DNA from: Euryodendron excelsum
Lineage: Eukaryota > Streptophyta > Magnoliopsida > Ericales > Pentaphylacaceae
Assembly: GCA_033060915.1 (NCBI GenBank)
Contig: CM065390.1
Location: 22,530,001-22,594,000 of the forward strand
Direction of reading: 5' to 3'
DNA: 64,000 nt
Shown here: one piece after another, positions 11,050 through 23,074 of the stretch
How positions within the stretch are numbered: position 1 is the stretch's first letter
Layout: each line of letters begins with the position of its first letter
The notes under the pieces: generated by a model
Seen by the model: only the letters and a program-made list of their open reading frames with translations
What the model was told of the DNA's origin: nothing
The model's database searches: none
Made by a program: the position numbers and the translations under genes

Positions 11050-12643
11050 TCAGTGCCCATTTGTTTGCCGAATATGACAAGGGGAGTCAATTGCTTGTTC
11101 TGTAAATACCACTTGTAAAGTGTTTAGATGATAAAATGAGGTCCAAATTACTATCTCCTCAGCGGATGAGAAAAGTGCTAAAACACCGGATTAGAAATCC
11201 CATGGGAGGTGGCATGAGACATGCGGGTAGTGTGGATTATGCTGTAAAATTACACTATTACCCTTGTGCCAAAACGACATAATTTCTCTGATCCAACGTC
11301 TATTCGCAGCAAAAGGCGGACAACGCCTCTTTTCTTTCTCCAAATTCGTGCAAACCAAGCCCCCAACTCCAACTCCATTGCAGATCTAGACGGATCTACA
11401 TAGACGAATTCATTTCTTGCTAGCTCTCCCACCCACCTCACCTACCCGATTTCAATCGCCGTAGACGCAGTCTTTATCAACGAATCTCACTTCTTTCAAG
11501 CTGTATCAGATTTCTTGCAACCTTTATCAGAAATTAGAGTTAATTTCGGAGATTCGAATAGATTCGATAGAGATTGATGGACTTCGTGCAAGATTTATCG
11601 GAGATTCAAGCTAGATTACAAATATTTGATTAAGATTGATCGGCTCACGACTCAGATCCTCACCAACCAGTATTCAATAGCATTTACGGAGCCACAAGTT
11701 CACCACCTCAATAAAAGCAAAGAGAACCCAAGGTCAGTCTTCATCCTCTTTCCTTGGTCATGACATCTGAAATCCCCCCTATTGGAGCAAGGTACAGCGT
11801 CTCCGATAGTCAACATCAAGTAAAAAGCTAATACTGGTTATGCTTATCGGCAATCCTGAGTATTAATAATGGTTATGAAATTCATTATAGAAAGGGCTAT
11901 TCCATGTATTTACTGGTTATAGTTAGTTGAAAAAAAATTTTAACCTATCATGCATCATTTTGATAATTAGCAATTTGTTTATATATCATATTGGATTTAT
12001 GGTCATCATCCCTGTCCTTTTGTTACTTCTTTGGTAATATGGTCATCAACCTTATTTCATATATGCTGCTTTAGTTTTTGGCTGTTGAACAAGTCATGTA
12101 CCATTTTCTGGATGATAATATTTATGTTACATGATTTTGGACTGTCTGAATTTTTTTATGGTTAGTGTTTGAATTTTTTGAACCTGTCATTTATCATTTT
12201 GGGGGTCCCAATTTGTTTATGTATCATTTTGTGTAAGAACATTATATTAATGTATCATTTTGTACATGAAATAATTTTATGCTTCACATTTAAATGCTTA
12301 CTTGAGTTTTTGATGTATGTAACCTATAATAAGAATGGTGGAAATTGTAGATTGTGCTAGTAGAGGCAGAGTAACATGCTTAGGTAAGTGACATACAGGT
12401 TATATGTACCATCCATTATATATAGCTTAGTGTAATGATATGTGTATAGATGGATAATAACAACTCAGATAGGATGGAACTAATTGAGGTATACATGGGC
12501 CTACAACAAATTGTTTCCACCATAAACTATACATGTGGTATTTGTATGGTCCAAATGCATGCAGCATTCGAGGAAGACTAAGAAACTAGTCGTTTGATTC
12601 AGGGACCTAATCCATTTCAGGGGAACAAATAGCACACATCAAC

Positions 12644-13345
12644 AAATTGGTTAAAGAAAGTGACATGGAGTGTGTTGAACAATTGCACATGGATAGGCGT
12701 GCATTCATGGAACTGTGTATACGCATACAAAATGTTGCCGGGTTGTCTCACTCAAAGCATGTCAGTCTAGAAGAAAAACTTATGTTTCTTTACGTGCGTG
12801 CTCATCATAAAAAGAACCGGATAGTTAAGTTTGACTTCTCTCGGTCTAGGGAAACAGTAACTAGACATTTTAATGCTGTCCTCAAGGCTGTTTTATGCCT
12901 TCAAGGTGATTTACTTAAGGTACCAGAACCTGTGATTTCAGATTATATAGATGATAGATGCGGTGGTTTCAGATACCCGTTGTCTTATACATGGTTTGAT
13001 GTTAATTTTTAGAAGTGCATATTACATAAGTAATGAGTTGATATGTTCCTTTATTGTATATGGTAGAATTGCCTTGGAGCTCTAGATAGCACGTATATTA
13101 GGGTGCTTGCTCCTGCGATAGATAAGCCCAGATATAGAGTCCGAAAGGGGGAAATTGCAACAAATGTTTTGGGAGCGTGTTCCCAAGACATGAAATTTAC
13201 ATATGTCTTGCCTGGTTGGGACGGGTCAGCTGCAGATTCTAGGGTCTTGAGAGATGCTATCACTAGACCAACTGGACTAAAAGTGCCTACTGGTATGCAT
13301 CCCAATCCAAATGTAGCCCAAATGCATTTGTTCATCCACAAATAA
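12644..13345 (+). pseudogene. Harbinger (HARBI1-like) transposase, truncated
   Basis: Exon 1 (12644-12972) carries the N-terminal part: VEQLHMDRRAFMELC, then VTRHFNAVLKAVL. Exon 2 (13067-13345) has [13 protein letters not shown] with the first catalytic Asp, the [13 protein letters not shown] block and the [12 protein letters not shown] block. Several lesions are visible. A base seems to be missing near 12960, where RWRWFQ would be expected. The intron starts AT at 12973 instead of GT, while the acceptor TGGTAG at 13061-13066 is normal. The protein also ends after [14 protein letters not shown], so the later catalytic Asp and Glu are gone. It reads as an inactive transposase that would have cut and integrated the element with its Myb-like partner. 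Confidence 0.8.
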
Positions 13346-13582
13346 CTAGTTCACATGTTCATCATATAATATCACAGGTTGCTAAACTGTATTTTTGTGA
13401 TTTCGATCTGTAACTTTCATTGTTAAACTGTTCTTTTGTTATACTTCATATTTTATTAATATAAATTGTAGCTTGTATTAATATATGTGGTATTTCATTA
13501 CAATTTACATTCGGGTTTGTCGAGGTTGACTGAGCAGATGTGATAGCTTCTCTTTTATTTATATGAACCTTGCAATTTAGGA

Positions 13583-14688
13583 ATGGACAACAGTGCTACT
13601 AATACATCTCAAAGGAAGGGTAAGGACAAAGCTGGAGCACCATCAAAATCTAGACGAGGATGGTTGAATAAAGAGGAGGACATCCTAGTTGCAGCCATGT
13701 CAGAGCTGTTTGACCTCTAATGGCGAATGGAAACGGTCAGTTTTGAAATGGTTTTCTTAGAGAATTGGAAAAAAAAGATAATCAAAGCCTTCCCTGGAAC
13801 TGACTTGTGGATTGAGTCAAAACTAAAGCAGTGGAGGAAGCAATACAATTGCCTTTTTACCATGTTAAGGACAAGTGGCTTTGGATGGAATGACACAAAG
13901 AAAATGATACAAGTTGACAGTGACAATATGTGGGATACCTATGTTAGGGTAAGTACCGAGGTTTAATATTTTAAACATGTATATTTGTTTAAGTATTGTC
14001 TTTCATAAAAGCATAACGCTATGGCATATTATTATGGATGTTGCAGGGAGATCCCGAGGCCAAAAACATGCGCAACAAGCCATTTTCATACTATGATGAT
14101 TGGTGCATTCTCTTTGGCAAGGACATGGCAACTGGAGATATGGCAGAGGGCCCTGCTGAGGCATTTGCAGCAATTGAAAAGGAGGAACAAGCGGAAGGTG
14201 GGGGTTATCAGTTGCCCTTAGAGGCACCGGCAGGTTTAGTAAATATGGATTTCTCAATGGGTCATTCCTCAAACAAAGGTGATTCCAGCACTGGAACCAA
14301 GAAAAGGGGAAGGGAAAAAGAGAGGATTTCAAAAGGCCTCTCTGTGATGGTAGCTGCATTTGGGTCTTTCTTCGACAACACCAACATGAGGATGGGGGAG
14401 ATAGAGAGGATTTCAAAAAGCCTCTCTGAGATGGTAGCTGCATTTGGGTCTTTCTTCAATGACACCAACGTGAGGATGGGGGAGATAGCTCATCGCAATG
14501 GGTATGCCCATGACCTGTCAGAGGCAAGGAAGATGGTGAATGGGGAACTCCGAAAGCTTCTGATTGATTCTAATCAAAGGCTGAGGGCAGCTTTACTAAT
14601 TGTGAATGATGCTCAGGACCTATTTTTCAGCTTGCCAGAGGAAGACTGCATGGAATGGATTTGCTTGTTACTAGGTGGGTACATTTGA
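13583..14688 (+). pseudogene. Myb/SANT-like partner ORF of the Harbinger element
   Basis: Two exons joined in phase: 13583-13948 (donor AGG|GTAAGT) and 14047-14688 (acceptor TTGCAG). The product would be about 335 residues. Exon 1 carries a Myb/SANT-like trihelix (RRGWLNKEEDILVAAM, later FLENWKKKIIKAFPG, WIESKLKQWRKQYN, FGWNDTKKM). Exon 2 starts GDPEAKNMRNKPFSYYDDW. One in-frame TAA at 13718-13720 breaks helix 1. An 84-bp tandem duplication (14320-14403, 14404-14487) doubles a 28-residue block beginning ERISK. In PIF elements the Myb-like protein binds the transposon ends and carries the transposase to the nucleus. This copy is broken only once, so it may be recent or under relaxed selection. 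Confidence 0.75.
14320..14487 (+). repeat. 84-bp in-frame tandem duplication
   Basis: Two units of exactly 84 bp, 14320-14403 and 14404-14487, encode two near-identical 28-residue blocks (start ERISKGLSVMVAAFGSFF versus ERISKSLSEMVAAFGSFF). The frame is kept. Confidence 0.9.
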
Positions 14689-15034
14689 CAGTGGCTTTAT
14701 GGATATGGTGGTTGTTAGGTTGGAAGACAATATATAGTGCTAGTTATATGTACTTTTCGGCTACGTTGCAGTATAGTATATGGTGTTGTTGGGTATACCC
14801 ACATGACACTACTTATGTTAGGTGGCAGCATAGTTTGTAATGACCACATGTCCACAAAATGGCACATAATAGTGTGCCAAGTTTTGTATTTTGTTAGTAT
14901 GGACATTAATGTGGTTTTGGTAATGTTATTATCCATTTTACACATGTCCAGTGCATACTTTTGTTTAAAAATGGGTAATGAAAAAACGGAGTTATTATGT
15001 AACTTAGCATGATGCGTATATTAATATATAAATA
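14689..15034. other. Non-coding part of Harbinger element
   Basis: About 350 bp of AT-rich sequence 3' of the Myb-like ORF, presumably its 3' UTR. No further feature recognised. Confidence 0.4.
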
Positions 15035-15582
15035 TTAGCATGGTACTCGTGCTATGCACGAAATGAAAATAATATATATTAAATATAAAAAATTTATGAA
15101 AAAATTTTATTAACTAATATTATGATTACATTAAATTATAATAGTTGATATAGTCTTATAATAAAAGATTAAAAGTTGATGGTAATAAAATAAAATAAAA
15201 TAAAATAACCTTAACTACCATTAAGAAACTGAGTTTTAATGTGAACGTTCTAAATTTTTTACCTTAAAATCTTGCTAAGGGAGTAAATTAATCCAATGAA
15301 TACGCTATACATTTTAAATGATTTATTTAATTAAGTACATTTAATAGTGCACATATAACTACCTAAAACTCATAATTTACCTAAAAAAGAATTTTAATTT
15401 TTTAGTGAGGAAGATTTGATATACCTAGGTTACTTGAGATTTAGTAAATGTTTTTAATAATTATGAATAGAAAACAGTTTTCTATATTTTATGCTTAGAA
15501 TGAGACATATAATATTCATGTTTAGGTGGACAACCCGATAAAAAATTCAGTCATCAACCAATTGTTTAATATATAGTATAGA
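15035..15582 (-). mobile_element. Non-autonomous Helitron-like element
   Basis: Read on the minus strand it begins A|TCTATACTATATATT at 15582 and ends CTAA|T at 15035. A hairpin CGTGC-ATA-GCACG lies about 9 nt before the CTAA end. A 5' TC, a 3' CTRR, a subterminal hairpin and insertion between A and T without target duplication are the Helitron hallmarks. There is no RepHel coding. Similar 5'-end-like motifs in the same orientation occur near 15912 and 17697, so the 5' boundary could be one of those. Confidence 0.55.
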
Positions 15583-15976
15583 TAAATTTATCCTTCTTAA
15601 AAAAAAATTAAAGGGGATTTGAATAGGAAATTGTCCAATTTTCAATTAAACAAAGAAGTTTCTAAAATTATAAGGGAAGAATCTAAGAAAATTTAAAATA
15701 AGAATTCTAATATCTTGGACTTTATGTAAAATTTTTCAAAATAACATGAGATTTTAGTAAAGGTTTATTTATCATTAAAAAAATAAACTTTTTTATGGTT
15801 AAACCTATACTATTATGACTTGTGTAAAATTAGTAATTTAAAATTTTAAAAAACTGAGAAAATTGGATTAGGTTTTCAACTTCACAAATCCAACAACGTA
15901 TTGCTGTAGTATAGATATATAGCTATAAATGCACATTATTTTAATCCGAATAACCTAAAAAATATGTCAAAACTTA

Positions 15977-17291
15977 TAATTAAAAGGGTAAATTACACTG
16001 ACCTTCCTTCAACATTTGTGAAAATACAAGAACCTCCCACTACATTTTAATATTACACTGATCTCCCTTACAATAGAACAGAGGCTAAGAGAACTACAAA
16101 ATTACCTAATTACCCTTATATTTAGAATACTAGTTCTCATAAACTTATTTCCTTTTTTAAAACTAAAACAAAAATATATTATAAAATATTATTTTCTTTC
16201 CCTTGTTCATTTTTTTCCTTTCTTTTTCTCCATCTTCTCCATTTGCAGTGATAAGTGGCTCTGTAACAACACCACCCGCCACCCCCACAGCTCCACCACT
16301 TCGTCACAGCCAGCCACCCCACAGCCCTTCCCCCACCTCAGCCGACCACTAGCAGCCCCTCCCTCACCTTAGTCGACCTCCATTATAACCGGCCAAACCT
16401 CAACCCAACTCCCCCAAGCCGCTGCCCCAACACCCTTTTACGCCCTAACCAACCACTCGTAGCTCTCTCCCGTCACAATCAGCCACCCCCACCCCAACCT
16501 ACCATACCACGAAACCCTTCCCCGTCCTAACCGACCACCCTTAGGCCTCCTCCGTTGTAGTCAGAAGCCTCTACCCTTTCCTGCATACCCTAGCAATCCC
16601 GACCACTCCCAAATCTCCCACACCACGCCGCATACCCAGATCTGCCCCTTCGTAGATTTGGGAATTAAGGATTTTGAGATCTCTCACACCACGCTGCACC
16701 CCCATATCTCCCTCTTCGTAGATTTGGGAATTTGAGATTTTGATTTTATGATTTTTTTACACTTTTGGTGGTTTGGGTTTGTGCGATAATGTTTACGTGT
16801 TTGCATTCTTTGGCCATGGTATGGTGATTAGGATCTGAATTTTGGGTTTATTTTGGGAAAATGTTTGGAAGATTTGTGCTCTGATTTTTCAATATTTGAG
16901 ATATGGAGGTGAAGAGAAGTGAACCTGGCGATAGATGAGTGAACCAGTAGAGAGAGAAACCAAATGGAGAAAGTAGAAATAAAATAATAAAGGGAATGGA
17001 GGAACAGTGTACCACTAGACAGATATTAAAAAAATTGTTGAGAGGGATATTACTGTTATTTAGATTACTTTTCAATTTAAGTAACCAAGGGCAAAATAGT
17101 CATCAAAGTATATTTTAAAGCTTATGTCAGTGTTTACCGTTTGGTCAACTAACGATTGACTAACGGATGGGTGAATTGGTTAATGAAATTAATAAAGTAA
17201 GGGAACTCAGTGTAATATTAAAATGTAGTGAGAGGTTCTTATATTTTCACAAATGTTGAAGGGAGGTCAGTGTAATTTACCCTAATTAAAA
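15977..17291. mobile_element. Non-autonomous MULE (15986-17282) with perfect 9-bp target duplication
   Basis: TAATTAAAA flanks the element on both sides (15977-15985 and 17283-17291). The inverted repeats are about 86 bp: the left one starts GGGTAAATTACACTGACC (15986-16071) and the right one is its close reverse complement (17196-17282). Long inverted repeats plus a 9-bp duplication define a Mutator-like element. No transposase is present. The core (about 16250-16745) is unusually rich in C and proline-type triplets and contains a ~65-bp tandem duplication (16620-16745, shared TTCGTAGATTTGGGAATT). The core may be captured host sequence (Pack-MULE), but its source is not recognised. Confidence 0.85.
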
Positions 17292-18327
17292 TGATAAAGG
17301 TTATTTTAATATTACCAAAATTTTAATTTTCAGTAATTTTAAGGGAGTGAGTTTAGTAAATAGGCTACAGTTTGAATTATGAAAGAGATTTTAGGGAATA
17401 TTTTAGGAAAGTATGATAAAATTATATTTTTTAACCAATCAAACTATAACAATGTTATTTTAATATTACCAAAAATTTAATTTTTAAAAATTTTAAGGGA
17501 GTGACTTTAGGAGATATATAATAGGAATTAAAGCTCCATCTACATATTATATATAACACTATTGGTGAGAGTTTTTAAGCTACCCAATCAAATTGTAACA
17601 TGTAATATTTTAATATTACAAAACATCGAAAATCTGTAAAAATTAGATTGAAAGTTTAAGGCTGAAAGACCTCCTAACCTATTATTATAATATATAGTAT
17701 AAATATTTTAGTAGGTTCTGGTGTTTGTGAATATTTAATGCTTGCTTCCTATTTTCCATTGTTTATTATTGCATTTAACCATGTGGTTTTGGCATATGAA
17801 TAGTGATGCTGGAATTTGTATATAATTTGGACTGTTTTAGATCAATCTGGTAGTTTATATGTTTAGGGGGTCAACAATTGTGGTTGTTGCTGCGATCAGG
17901 TGATTTTGGTTTAGACCTTTTCCCAATATTTTTAATTGGAATTGTTTTAGAACACTCAACTCAAAATTACCTTGTTATCTCTGTTGGAATTCAGTTTTAA
18001 TTTCAATGCTGGTTGTAGTGGCTGTTTAATTTCTGAATTTGCATGTCTCTCTCAAAAACAGGGGCTGGGATTGTGCAGTCCACCTTGGAGTTTCAATGTG
18101 AGGGTAAGGAGGTAAATAACCACCTTTTCATCATCTAGCTTTGCTGTTCATCCAAACGTGGGATTGGATAATACAACATCATCCCTTGCCTCATCCTGCA
18201 ACAACCAAACACAGGTATGGGAACTCTGTGAGGTATTACTAGTCTGGATGGATCAGCCATCCCAAGGCTTTTCTGGACCGGCAATCTAATCCCCCATAGT
18301 TCAATCCGGCAAACAAACGGGGCCTCA

Positions 18328-19042
18328 AGGCCTTCCTCTAATACTGGATTTGTGAGGTTGACATATTATAAATACCCTTAACAAAGCCCAATCCTTAGAC
18401 TTTCTTTGTGAGGCTTTAGAAGCAGGCCTGCTCGTCCTGGCTGCTGTTGGTGGGACTTTGGTTCGTGATCTATTTTAGGCTGGCTCGCAGAGTGAGTCAT
18501 TCGAGTGCCCATAGGTCTCATTGGCACTATCTAGAGAGTCCTACTAACAAGTGCTCTAAGGTTATTTTGTTAAGTGAAAATTAATTTTTTTTATTTGCAT
18601 ACGATGGCAGAAACCTTCTCCCGAGAAAATACCCACCCATGCAGAGCAAACCCCAACCTACAAGGGGGGCGAGCAAAGCGACAGCCCCTCTAAATTTTAA
18701 AAAATTAGCTTAGGCTTTATATATTTTTTAGTATTATGACAAAATAGGTGTACTAGCTCTCTTTTTCCCTCCCTTTCAAAATTTTGAAAATTTTCTTTAG
18801 ACCCTATATATTGTTAAATATTCGTAATAAAATAGTTATATTATCCCCTCAAAACCCACGTAATTTTACCTTTCTTCTCCCAAACTTAAGTAATTTTGGT
18901 TGCTCATATAACGCCTTTACTTTAAGGTACTATATTCGTTATTACTTTTACCTTCTTTCTAATTGATGAGTCTCCTAATATAATAGTACCACTAATTTTT
19001 TTTTAACCTACTTGGCCCCTCCTTTGAGAAATTTATGGGTCT
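18328..19042. other. Intergenic, degenerate repeats
   Basis: No gene is supported. Around 18650-19050 the sequence resembles a decayed hAT-type element (AGCCCCTCTAAATTTT near the left, GGCCCCTCC...GTCTGTGACTG near the right), but no target duplication was found. Confidence 0.3.
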
Positions 19043-19459
19043 GTGACTGCCCGGATAAAGATCATTTGTTGCTGTGGTGTAGTACTAAAGCAAATAAAAG
19101 AGGGCTGGCATCTCCTCTCCGACCTCGGGCTGATATGCTGGACAATATCTCACTCGGTCAATGGTGGATGGAAACTTAACAATCTTGTTTCTATGCAAAT
19201 GGCTGATTCAGAAATTTTGGGAACTATGGCAACCGTTTGTTAGGGTATTTGGAAGGTGACGAATGACTGGGTTTTTAACAATGTTAAGTGGGAGGTTGGT
19301 GTTAGGGCTAAACGAGCTGTTGCATCTTTCCATGAGTTTATTCCAGTCAATGACCTTAATTCTCAAGCTCGGAGCTCCTCCCACTCACACAGCACTTCTG
19401 CTTCTGCATGGGTAGCCCCAACATTTGGGTGTGTAGGAACTTTGACCCAAGGGGCTTAG
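19043..19459 (+). pseudogene. LINE ORF2 C-terminal fragment
   Basis: Two in-frame pieces separated by a TAG at about 19241 read ...ILGTMATVC-stop-GIWKVTNDWVFNNVKW and AKRAVASFHEFIPVND. The pattern GIWK.xNDWVFN followed by a short helix resembles the region between the zinc-binding and RNase H-like parts of plant LINE proteins. It is short and degenerate and is not related by overlap to the LINE at 3.9-5.8 kb. Confidence 0.5.
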
Positions 19460-19484
19460 ATTGACTAGTCTCGGACCTTCTGGG

Positions 19485-20110
19485 AATTTAGGTAGTCACT
19501 AACATGGTTCGGGTCTCCTGAAAGGTTGCAATGAGAGAACTAACAACAGTCAAGAGAGAGAAATGTGATTTTTTACGAGCGTGAGAGTAATGGATCAAGA
19601 ATTCAATGTGTTAGTCAATATGATTCCACTATTTATAGTGGAAGAAAAGTTGACGTGATGAACACATGGCCCGCAGGTTGGCACTGTCATGCCTCAGAGC
19701 GGCCATGTCAGAACCAAAGCCGCATGATTGGATGTGGGGACTCCCCACATCTATACGTGTTACCATGTTAAACGAGATTCAACGTTGTATTAAATGTTTG
19801 AGATGTCTTCCTTAATGCAGTTAATCTTACACTTAGTGCATTTGAAAGGATGACTTGTAAAGATAGACTAACAACTAAAAAAAAATCTAGTGTTTGTATC
19901 AAATATTAGATAGCTACTGGTTGTATCAAAGATTAGATATAATATCGAGAGAAAACTCAATGAAGAATCCCTGGGGCTTTGAGTCTTCTTAGTTCTATTT
20001 TTGAGTTTACACATTCTCATTACTCAATTTCAGTTCAAAGTATATTAATTTTGTTAAGGTCTAAATTTTTAATAAACCTAATCCATCCTCCCTCTTTTAG
20101 TTGCTTTTTG
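19485..20110 (+). repeat. LTR-like dispersed repeat, copy 1
   Basis: Similar in sequence and order to 52495-52950: TCACTAACATGGTTCGGGTC, a TTTACGAGC block, CACTATTTATAGTGG (a possible TATA box), then GCCATGTCAGA and CCCCACATCTAT. It ends near AGTTGCTTTTTGGGTCAACA. It is probably an LTR or solo LTR. The ends are not resolved. Confidence 0.45.
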
Positions 20111-20527
20111 GGTCAACAAAAGGCTCTTCATGATAACCAGTGACCAATGAGGGGAGGAACTGATGTTCCAGTAAAACTAGTGGTTGAACTTACCTCAAAA
20201 CGTTCGATTCTTAGAGAGTTATGCTTAGGGCTCTGTTACAATCATTTTAGCCATTTACTACTACCTGTAAATTTTGATAACCCATTAAATGTAGGTTTTT
20301 TTCTTCTTCTTTTTCAAAATCAATTTAGGATGATTTGAATGAGAGATGTGACCAGAAATTGTGCTTTTCTTTTTCTTTTCACATTAATATCTTCTATTTA
20401 AGTTGCAATCTTTCTGCTAAGTCTTTATATTCCAAGTTGAACATCTTGATTGCTACAATTCTACAATTCTACTAAAATCCCAAGTCGTGGGTTGACTCAT
20501 CCTCCCTCTACCGATCCCTCTCCCCTC
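20111..20527. other. Intergenic
   Basis: AT-rich sequence with no gene, RNA or repeat end recognised. Confidence 0.4.
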
Positions 20528-20790
20528 TTTTTTTTTTTCGGGTGATGCCGAGAACCAACCCAAGCCATAGCCCTTTAGACCCACACTTAGAGTGTGAACT
20601 CCCCGAAAACTGGTAAACACCTCAATTCACCAAGCTTAGGTAAAACTCAAGTCAACTCAAGACTGCCACGGTGGTCAAAGTGTCACCAAAGTTCAATGCC
20701 GAGACTCGAACTTGAGATGCATTCACGGGTTTTGCTCCTACAGCCTGTGTACGTCATTTGGAGCTAACCCTTTCGAGGGCCCTCTCCCTC
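20528..20790 (-). mobile_element. tRNA-derived SINE-like element
   Basis: On the minus strand it carries a box A-like GGTTAGCTCCAAATG (about 20769-20755) and, some 56 nt on, a box B-like AGTTCGAGTCTC. These are internal RNA polymerase III promoter elements. It ends in an A run (the poly(T) at about 20528-20539 on the plus strand). The flanks share a GGGAGAGGGA-like string, which could be a target duplication but is low-complexity. Confidence 0.45.
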
Positions 20791-23043
20791 TCCCTCATGC
20801 TCATGGGGAGTGATACCCTGCCTCTTTAACCTCTAAGTTATAACTATTGTTAAAAAAAAAAAAAACTTTATTCTATTAGTATTTAATAATTGAATAAGCT
20901 CTAATAGCTGATATCTTTTTTGAAGAACAACTTCATTCCATGCTAAATATTAAATTCATTAGTAAGTTTTCTAGTACATTCTTTTATATTATGAATTATT
21001 AAAATGGAAAATACACATTTACATGCATACTTACAATAGATAAGAATTACTAGTAGTTTATTAATACCTAATAATTTTCTTTATTAGTAATTTTTGGGTC
21101 TCCTGTGATTATTGACTGCTAGAGAAATGACTATATAATATCCTTTTTTTTTGGTTCTATCCTATGATTGTTTTACTATCCTTAAAATGTTACATCAACT
21201 TTCTTTTCAAAAACTAAAAATGAGATATATTTTATACAAAATGGGCTTTTCTAGCTTAAGACCATCTTATTAAAGCAGGACAACGAAAGATTCCATGTTG
21301 CTTCTAATTCTCCAAACGGATAGAGAAGTGGATTCAACTCTCATGTTGTTTTTCCACCGTAATTCATCTACTAAAGATCAAAGATTATTTAAAAAAAGCG
21401 ATAGTCGTATTGTCATTGCAGGTCAGGCATTTACTCAAAATAATCTATATTCTGTTAAAAAAATGAAATAATTGTACATTGTCCTAGAGAAACTCTCAGA
21501 CTTGGCTTGGCAATAAAAGCAGTTTATGAAAGTTTATAACGATTGTATAGGTAATTAAGTAGTAGAATTTTGTTGGGTTGACAAGGAAAAAATGAATAGG
21601 AAGTAAAAAGTGAAGAAAAGAAAGAATTTATTCTGCATCCTATGAAAATACATATTACACTCTTTTACTCTTTAGTGGCTGATGCTGGTCATCCCTTGGT
21701 TTTTTGCTTTTTTTTTTTTTTTTTTTTTTCTCCTTCCCTCTTTTCCCCTTTTTTGTTCTTTCTTTCTTTCTTTGTTGAAAAATAGAAAGTAAAGCTCTTT
21801 CTCAACTATCTAAAAAGCAATTGGTTAGATTTTCAATGAAGTTTATCCATTTTAGCATTAGAATAGAAACTAAACTTTTTATAGATATCATTAGATCTCA
21901 TCAAGGCCTCCCATTAAGCTTGATAAAAGACAACAGTGTTGTTTTGAGATCTTTGAATAATGTGAAATCTGATTTCACATTAAAAAAAAATTGAAATAAC
22001 TCTGCAAAGACGTTGAATATTATCAAATGAAAGCTATTATTTAATAAAGGAATGGATATTTCTGGAATCCCTCACTCACAAATCTAAAGTTATTTTCACC
22101 AAATCCTACTGATTTTATTCAGTTTTTTTTATATTAAATCTCTACTAAGTTGGGATCATATTTTTAAATGCTTTTTTTGCTACATGGAGGAAAGTAGTTG
22201 CAATATCACGTTAATTAGTTAGCATATATATCAATAAAAATAGGGATTAATTGGTTCTAGAAAATCAATTGAGCAAGCTGCAAGCGCCTCAACACTAATG
22301 TTCGCCCTCAGCCCTCAACTCATTTTTTCCATTTTGGGTGGCACAAATTTGAGAACTTGACTTTGCAAGTAGAGCTCCGATTATAATTAGTTGCTCTCAA
22401 ACCTTTGTGTTCTAAATTATTCTCAAAACACAAATTATGCATTCAATCCTATAAAAGTTAGCCATTCCTCATTGATTTTTTTTTTTTTTCTTTCACCATA
22501 GAAAAAGGCATCCCAATCAAGAGGAGATTTAATCGCATTTTTTTTTATTTTTCAAATATTTTATCAATTTAACTATTTATTTTTCTATTGATTATTTGGG
22601 TTTAAATGTTCAAAAAAACTAGTAAAGGAAGAAAAGTTAGGGTAGTATTATGGACATTCAATTGAAACAGACGGTAGGCCCCCTAGTAATGAATTATGAC
22701 CGTTGGCCGCATACTTTACATCCGTCGTTTTTAACGAATGGTAATCCTACAAGCTCCACCAGTTCGGGAACTACACGTGTAATTGAGCTATGATCGTATG
22801 TACTCAAATCCATAGTAAGAATTTACTACCACATATTCTACATTTAGATATAGTATAACGTAGAATTATCCAATGTCAGACAAAGAACATGAGTGGTCTA
22901 TAATCAATAAATATTACTATCCTAGTATGGACTCAAACAAACAACCCATTATGAGCTCCACAGGTCTCCATACACCTCCTCCCACCTAATCAATTTCAAA
23001 TTTTAAAATGCCATGGAAAACTTTCTAACCGTTAGGCTTGGCA

Positions 23044-23046
<3 letters not shown>
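20791..23046. other. Intergenic, upstream of glutaredoxin-domain gene
   Basis: About 2.2 kb of AT-rich DNA with a poly(T) run near 21710-21730. No ORF of substance and no repeat ends were recognised. The right end should hold the promoter of the gene at 23188. Confidence 0.4.

Positions 23047-23074
<28 letters not shown>
23047..23074. repeat. (CT)n microsatellite in 5' leader
   Basis: About 28 bp of uninterrupted CT, 114 bp before the ATG at 23188 and probably within the 5' UTR. Confidence 0.85.

Larger units (their letters stand above)
11053..18324 (+). mobile_element. PIF/Harbinger DNA transposon, 7.3 kb, with nested insertions
   Basis: Terminal inverted repeats match at 15 of 18 positions (left GTGCCCATTTGTTTGCCG; right end, reverse complement, GGCCCCGTTTGTTTGCCG) and are flanked by TCA on both sides (11050-11052, 18325-18327). 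Inside, in the same orientation, are the two PIF/Harbinger genes: a DDE transposase remnant (12644-13345) and a Myb/SANT-like ORF (13583-14688). The length is inflated by a Helitron-like element and a MULE in the right half. The stretches 11071-12643 and 17700-18300 are non-coding and show no other gene. The 3-bp target duplication fits the superfamily, although TTA/TAA is the usual site. Both genes are broken, so the copy is non-autonomous now. Confidence 0.8.

Noticed and set aside
18640..19050. Complete hAT MITE
   Set aside because: End-like sequences are present but the flanking 8-mers do not match, so it is kept only as decayed repeat.
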